A stretch of 64,000 bases of DNA from Combretum micranthum (taxonomy: Eukaryota > Streptophyta > Magnoliopsida > Myrtales > Combretaceae), in the NCBI GenBank assembly GCA_024138025.1, contig JAMXBD010000428.1, positions 124,001 through 188,000 on the forward strand, written 5' to 3'. Positions within the stretch are counted from its first letter, which is position 1. The number at the start of each line of letters is the position of its first letter. This document shows, piece by piece, positions 60,224 to 64,000 of this stretch. The notes below the pieces were generated by a model, which saw only the letters and a list, made by a program, of their open reading frames with translations, was not told the origin of the DNA and ran no database searches. Made by a program: the position numbers and the translations under genes.

Positions 60224-61306
60224 ATGCTCTATTGAAATAATTGACAATAATCAAGCTTATTTTGAAGGGTATAGACAAAGAAATATTTACAAAATTAATT
60301 AATTATTTCAAATCATCAAATGAAACTTGTTTATACTCTTGAAATGACAATAGTTGGCTATGGCATAGAAAATTGGGACATGCTAGCATCGATGTAATTT
60401 CAAAACTTGTTAAAAAGAATTTTGTCAAAGGTTTACCAAAAATAATTTTCAAAAAGACAAGTTTCGTCAATTATGTCAACAAAAAAACAAACTAAGACTT
60501 CTTTTAAATCTAAGAATGCTATTTCCACTTCTACAATTAGAACTATTGCTTATGGACTTATTGGTCCTACTCAAACTCAAAGTTTTGAAGACAAAAAAAT
60601 ATACTTTGGTTATTGTTGATAACTTCTCTAGATACACTTGGACTTTCTTCCTTGCATTTAAAGACTAAAGAAATAATGTCTTTTTTAGATGTTGCAAGAA
60701 AGTCCAAAATGAAAAAGGTCTCAATATTGTAACTATTTGAAGTGATCATGGGGAAGAATTTGAAAATTATGAAATGGATGATTTTTACAGTAAAAATGGA
60801 ATTGAACACACTTTTTCAGTACCTAGAACTCTACAACAAAGTGGTGTAGCTGAAAGGAAAAATTGAACTTTAATTGAAATGGTTAGAACCATATTGTGCG
60901 AAAAAAATTTACCTAAATACTTTTAGGCTAAAGCTGTCAACACTGTATGTTATATAACAAACAAAGTTTTTATATGACCAATTCTTAAGAAACCCCCTTA
61001 TGAGCTTTGGAAAGGAAGAAACCTAACATCTCTTATTTTCATCCATTTGGCACAAAATGTTATATCTTGAATAATATAAAAGAACAACTAGCTAAATTTG
61101 ATACTAAAAGTGATGAAGACATTTTTCTAGGTTACTCTTTAACTAGTAAAGCAAATAAAGTGTTTGGTAAGAGAACCTTGGTTGTAGAAGAATCTATTCA
61201 TGTTGCTTTTGATGATTCTCTACCTTATTTATGTTCAAGTGATGATGTAGATAATATTTGTGATAATTTAGATAAGTTTGCTCTTGAAATAATAATAAAG
61301 AAGTAG
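60224..61306 (+). pseudogene. Copia pre-integrase and integrase (many stops)
   Basis: After CSIEIIDNNQAYFEG come the pre-integrase block WLWHRKLGHASIDVISKL (about 60355), then the integrase core: GLIGPTQTQ near the first Asp position, a DHGEEFEN block with the second Asp (about 60743), and SGVAERKN with the catalytic Glu (about 60845). The C-terminal copia integrase region is best preserved at 61007-61306 (HPFGTKCYILNN, FDTKSDEDIFLGYS). Numerous stops and shifts; dead. Confidence 0.85.
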
Positions 61307-61499
61307 ATAAAGGAGATAGACATAAAAAGGATAGCATGAATAAATCTGTTAACAAGATCTTCCCAAAGAATGAGAATATATAATATCTCACCTAAAAGAC
61401 CTAATAATAGGTGAATCTTCTAATATAAAAAAATCTTCCCTAAGAAATATGAGTAACTAGTGTTCATATCCAATTCCAAACCGCACCTAAAAATTTAGA

Positions 61500-62999
61500 A
61501 GAAGGTTTAAAAGATGGGTTTTAGATACAAGCTATGCAAGAAGAATTAAATTAATTAATAAGGAATGAAGTTTGTAACTTGGTTCTTAGACTGATAGTAA
61601 ACCAGTTATTGGAACCAAGTAGGTTTATAGAAACAAACCAGATGAAATAGGAATAATAATAAGAAAAAGCACAATTAATAGCTAAATGATATAATAAAAA
61701 GAAGACATAGATTTTGATGAGACCTTTACCCTGGTTAATAGACTAGAAGCTATTAGAATGCTTTTGGCATTTGTTGCTTTAAAAAATTTTACTTTTTTTT
61801 TTTTTAAATGGATGCCAAAAGTGTTCTCTTAAATGGTTTTACAAAAGAAGAAGTTTATACAGAGTAACCACCGAGTTTTGGAAATAATGAATTTCCTGAT
61901 CAAATTTACAAATTAAATAAAGCTCTTTATGGTCTCAAGCAAGCTCTTAAAGCTTAGTATGAAAGACTCAATAGCTTCCGATTAAACAAAGGATTTTCTA
62001 GAGGAAAAATTGACACAACTTTTTTTATAAAAAATCACAAGTTAGACACATTGATTGTGTAAATCTATATAGATGATATTATATTTGGAGCTACTAACAT
62101 GAGTCTTATAAATGAATTTATTGGGAGCATGAATAAAGAATTTGAAACGAGCATGATGGGAGAACTCAAATATTTTTTAGGTCTTCAAATAAAGCAATCC
62201 GAAAATGGAACCTTCATAAAACAATCTAAATATACCAAAGAGCTCTTGAATTGGTTTAAAATGATAATTGCAAAACAAGACCTACCCAAGAGCACAAATG
62301 TAAAATTAGATAAAGATAAAAATGGGAAAATGTTTGTGAAAAGCTTTATAGATGCATGATAGATAGTTTGTTATATGTAATAGCTTCTGGACTTGATATC
62401 ATGTTCTCGGTGTGTGTATGCACGATTTTAATCTTGTCCAAAGAAATCATACTTGAGTATAGTAAAACGTATACTTAAGTATTTTGCAGGCACTATTGAA
62501 ATTGGCTTGTGGTATCCAAAGTTTACCTCTTTTGATCTAGTTGGATACTTTAATGCTGACTTTACAAGGTGCAAAGTTGATCGCAAAAGCATGAGCGGCA
62601 CATGCCACTTTTTTGGAAACTTGTAATATCTTAGCACTTAAAAAAGTAAATTCGGTTGCACTTTCAATTGCTAAAGCTGAGTATATAGCTATCGGTAGCT
62701 GTTGTGCACAAGTTTTGTAGATGAAACAAACATTGCTTGATTATGGTTTAAAATATGAAAATGTTCCAATTTGATGTTATAACACAAATGCTAGCTAAAA
62801 ATCCAATCCAACACTCAAGACTAATCATATCAAAATTAGATATCATTTCATTAGAGATCATGTTATAAATAGATATATTAGCTTGGAATTTGTTGATATA
62901 AATAATCGGATTGCTGATATTTTTACAAAACCCTTGAGTAAGAATTGTTTTTGCACTTTACGCAGAGAATTGGGCATGATCAAACAAAATGAGTGCTAA
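61500..62999 (+). pseudogene. Copia reverse transcriptase and RNase H (many stops)
   Basis: RT blocks are still visible: a QEELN region (61540), MDAKSVLLNG with the first Asp (about 61808), KLNKALYGLKQA, the catalytic YIDD at 62066-62077 with IIFGATN, then GELKYFLGLQIKQ and IKQSKYTKELL. RNase H follows (LVGYFNADFTRCKVDRKSMSG near 62535, then KPLSK) and ends near 62999. A poly-T run at 61793-61804 and many stops break the frame. Confidence 0.85.
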
Positions 63000-63715
63000 A
63001 TATCATGGAGACAGGATAACCTAGAACTTAATCTAAGGATAAAAGAAGCTAGTAGATGTTCATATATATTTCAGTGATGTTTGTAATCTGTTTTGTCTGT
63101 AAAAATCTATGATATGTTATTTTGTGCATGCTCAAAACAAACTTTTGATAAAACCTGGTTTTGAATGTTTAAACATGCTTAATGATGCTTTTTGGACATA
63201 TTTGAATATTCAAATATTGTTTTAGAACTTGCATAAATATATGATATGTGAATACTTTTTCATGTCTAAAACCTTTTAGAACTAGTTTGTTGCTTATGCA
63301 TCTCTCCTTATGTAAAATGTTTTGAGTTTGTCTTCTTATTTTTTGATGAGTACAAAGAGAGAGATATGTTGTATGCACAATTAATATGCATGAAGTACGT
63401 TTTTGATAAGTTCAAAAGGGGGAGATATATGTTAAAACATTGAATGGGGGAGAGAAATGTTGTTTGATGAGCAAATAAGGGAGAGATATGATGAATTAAC
63501 TTACTAAATAGTACTTAATGTTGTTAATTTGTCCAAAGGGGAAGAAAAATGATGAATTAAGTGTATCTTGCATTTTCCTAGAATTAAGCATCAAATCTTT
63601 GAATTAAGTAAAAAAAGAAAAAATTCTTTGAAACCCAAATGCTTATTTGAGGGGGAGTATGCTTAATTGAAAAGGAGTTAATTGTGCATGATTATTCTCA
63701 TAAAAAGGGGGAGAT
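63000..63715 (+). other. 3' non-coding tail with purine tracts and PPT
   Basis: No ORF. Purine-rich runs recur near 63416 (AAAGGGGGAGATAT), 63446, 63478 (AAGGGAGAGATATG), 63534, 63650 (GAGGGGGAGTATG), and finally AAAAAGGGGGAGA at 63702-63714, which directly precedes the 3' LTR and should be the functional polypurine tract. Serial PPT-like runs are typical of SIRE elements. Confidence 0.8.
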
Positions 63716-64000
63716 TGTTGAACTTGTAGGTTCAATGTGGATTTTGATGGGACAATTAGTTGCACAATTAACTATTCAATTGTGTTAAACTACACTTAAT
63801 TAGTTGAATAATGCGATGAACAATATGCTAGAAAAGTGCTGTGTATATATTGTTTTATCGAGATTGTGCAGGAGTTAGCTGGAAAAAATTCTTGAGCACA
63901 ACCTTGGTTGCAGGTCATGTTAAGGGCTCAATGTGTAAACCTTTGAATTTCATGCTAAGTTTATGCTTAAATCTTAGAATCAGAGGTCAACCGGAAACCT
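63716..64000 (+). repeat. Start of 3' LTR of SIRE-like element (cut by window end)
   Basis: Begins TGTTGAACTTGTAGG right after the polypurine tract and aligns with the 5' LTR from 51709. The visible 285 bases include the CTTAATTAGTTGAATAATG and GATTGTGCAGGAGTTAG landmarks. The rest lies outside the window. Confidence 0.85.

Larger units (their letters stand above)
51709..64000 (+). mobile_element. SIRE-like Ty1/copia element, nested insertions, runs off window
   Basis: Order on the plus strand: 5' LTR, Met-tRNA primer site, gag, protease, integrase, RT, RNase H, purine-rich tail, 3' LTR (partial). The Gag start (MASNAQGFLESQAISRPP), the long coiled-coil Gag C terminus and the string of GGGGGAGAT purine tracts are features of the SIRE/Maximus lineage. 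Many stops and shifts show it is old. Two later LTR insertions split gag (53082-56722) and the protease/pre-integrase region (58473-60223). The left target duplication would be the bases before 51709 (CCGTA); the right is outside the window. Confidence 0.88.

Noticed and set aside
1..64000. tRNA, rRNA, CRISPR or organelle-derived segments
   Set aside because: No cloverleaf-like tRNA gene, rRNA-conserved block, CRISPR-style repeat-spacer pattern or plastid/mitochondrial gene was recognised by eye; a covariance or database search was not possible.

Overview
This window is plant nuclear DNA, most likely from a flowering plant with a large, repeat-rich genome. Two split host genes with GT-AG introns and strong similarity to conserved plant proteins lie in a sea of decayed LTR retrotransposons, MITE-like elements, tandem repeats and a FAR1/FHY3-type Mutator transposase. 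No bacterial, organellar, tRNA, rRNA or CRISPR signal was seen. The species cannot be named from this sequence.

Layout. 1-4376: a broken Ty1/copia element on the minus strand (gag, protease, integrase, RT, start of RNase H). 4377-9971: a minus-strand Athila-like Ty3/gypsy element with its 5' LTR (8225-9971), primer-binding site and gag, but no pol; gag is followed directly by a decayed ORF in the env-like position. 9972-23766: poorly coding DNA holding a 38-base poly-C run, a solo LTR with a perfect 5-bp target duplication (14077-16849) and a further LTR-like block (17900-22476). 23767-39235: five or more unrelated-looking tandem arrays sharing a short TGTTCTAGGT word (either strand), with a FAR1-like MULE transposase pseudogene (35480-37799) among them and a MITE at 26215-27238.

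39567-44220 (+): an 11-exon gene for the TFIIH subunit Tfb4/p34. 49169-51444 (-): a six-exon gene for a conserved plant protein of unknown function with a coiled coil. The two genes converge. Both can be traced exon by exon with intact splice sites, yet carry small indels (one missing base in Tfb4 exon 5, a 4-bp tandem duplication in exon 8, one missing base in exon 1 of the other gene). These are either assembly errors or real allelic damage.

51709-64000 (+): a SIRE-like Ty1/copia element running off the window, with 5' LTR, Met-tRNA primer site, gag-pol remains, purine tracts and the start of its 3' LTR. It contains two later insertions: a 3.6-kb LTR in gag (53082-56722) and a solo Athila-like LTR (58473-60223) flanked by a perfect ATGCT duplication. 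The latter belongs to the same family as the LTR at 8225-9971 but lies in the opposite orientation. The element starts only about 265 bp upstream of the start codon of the unknown gene, so its LTR may share that gene's promoter region.
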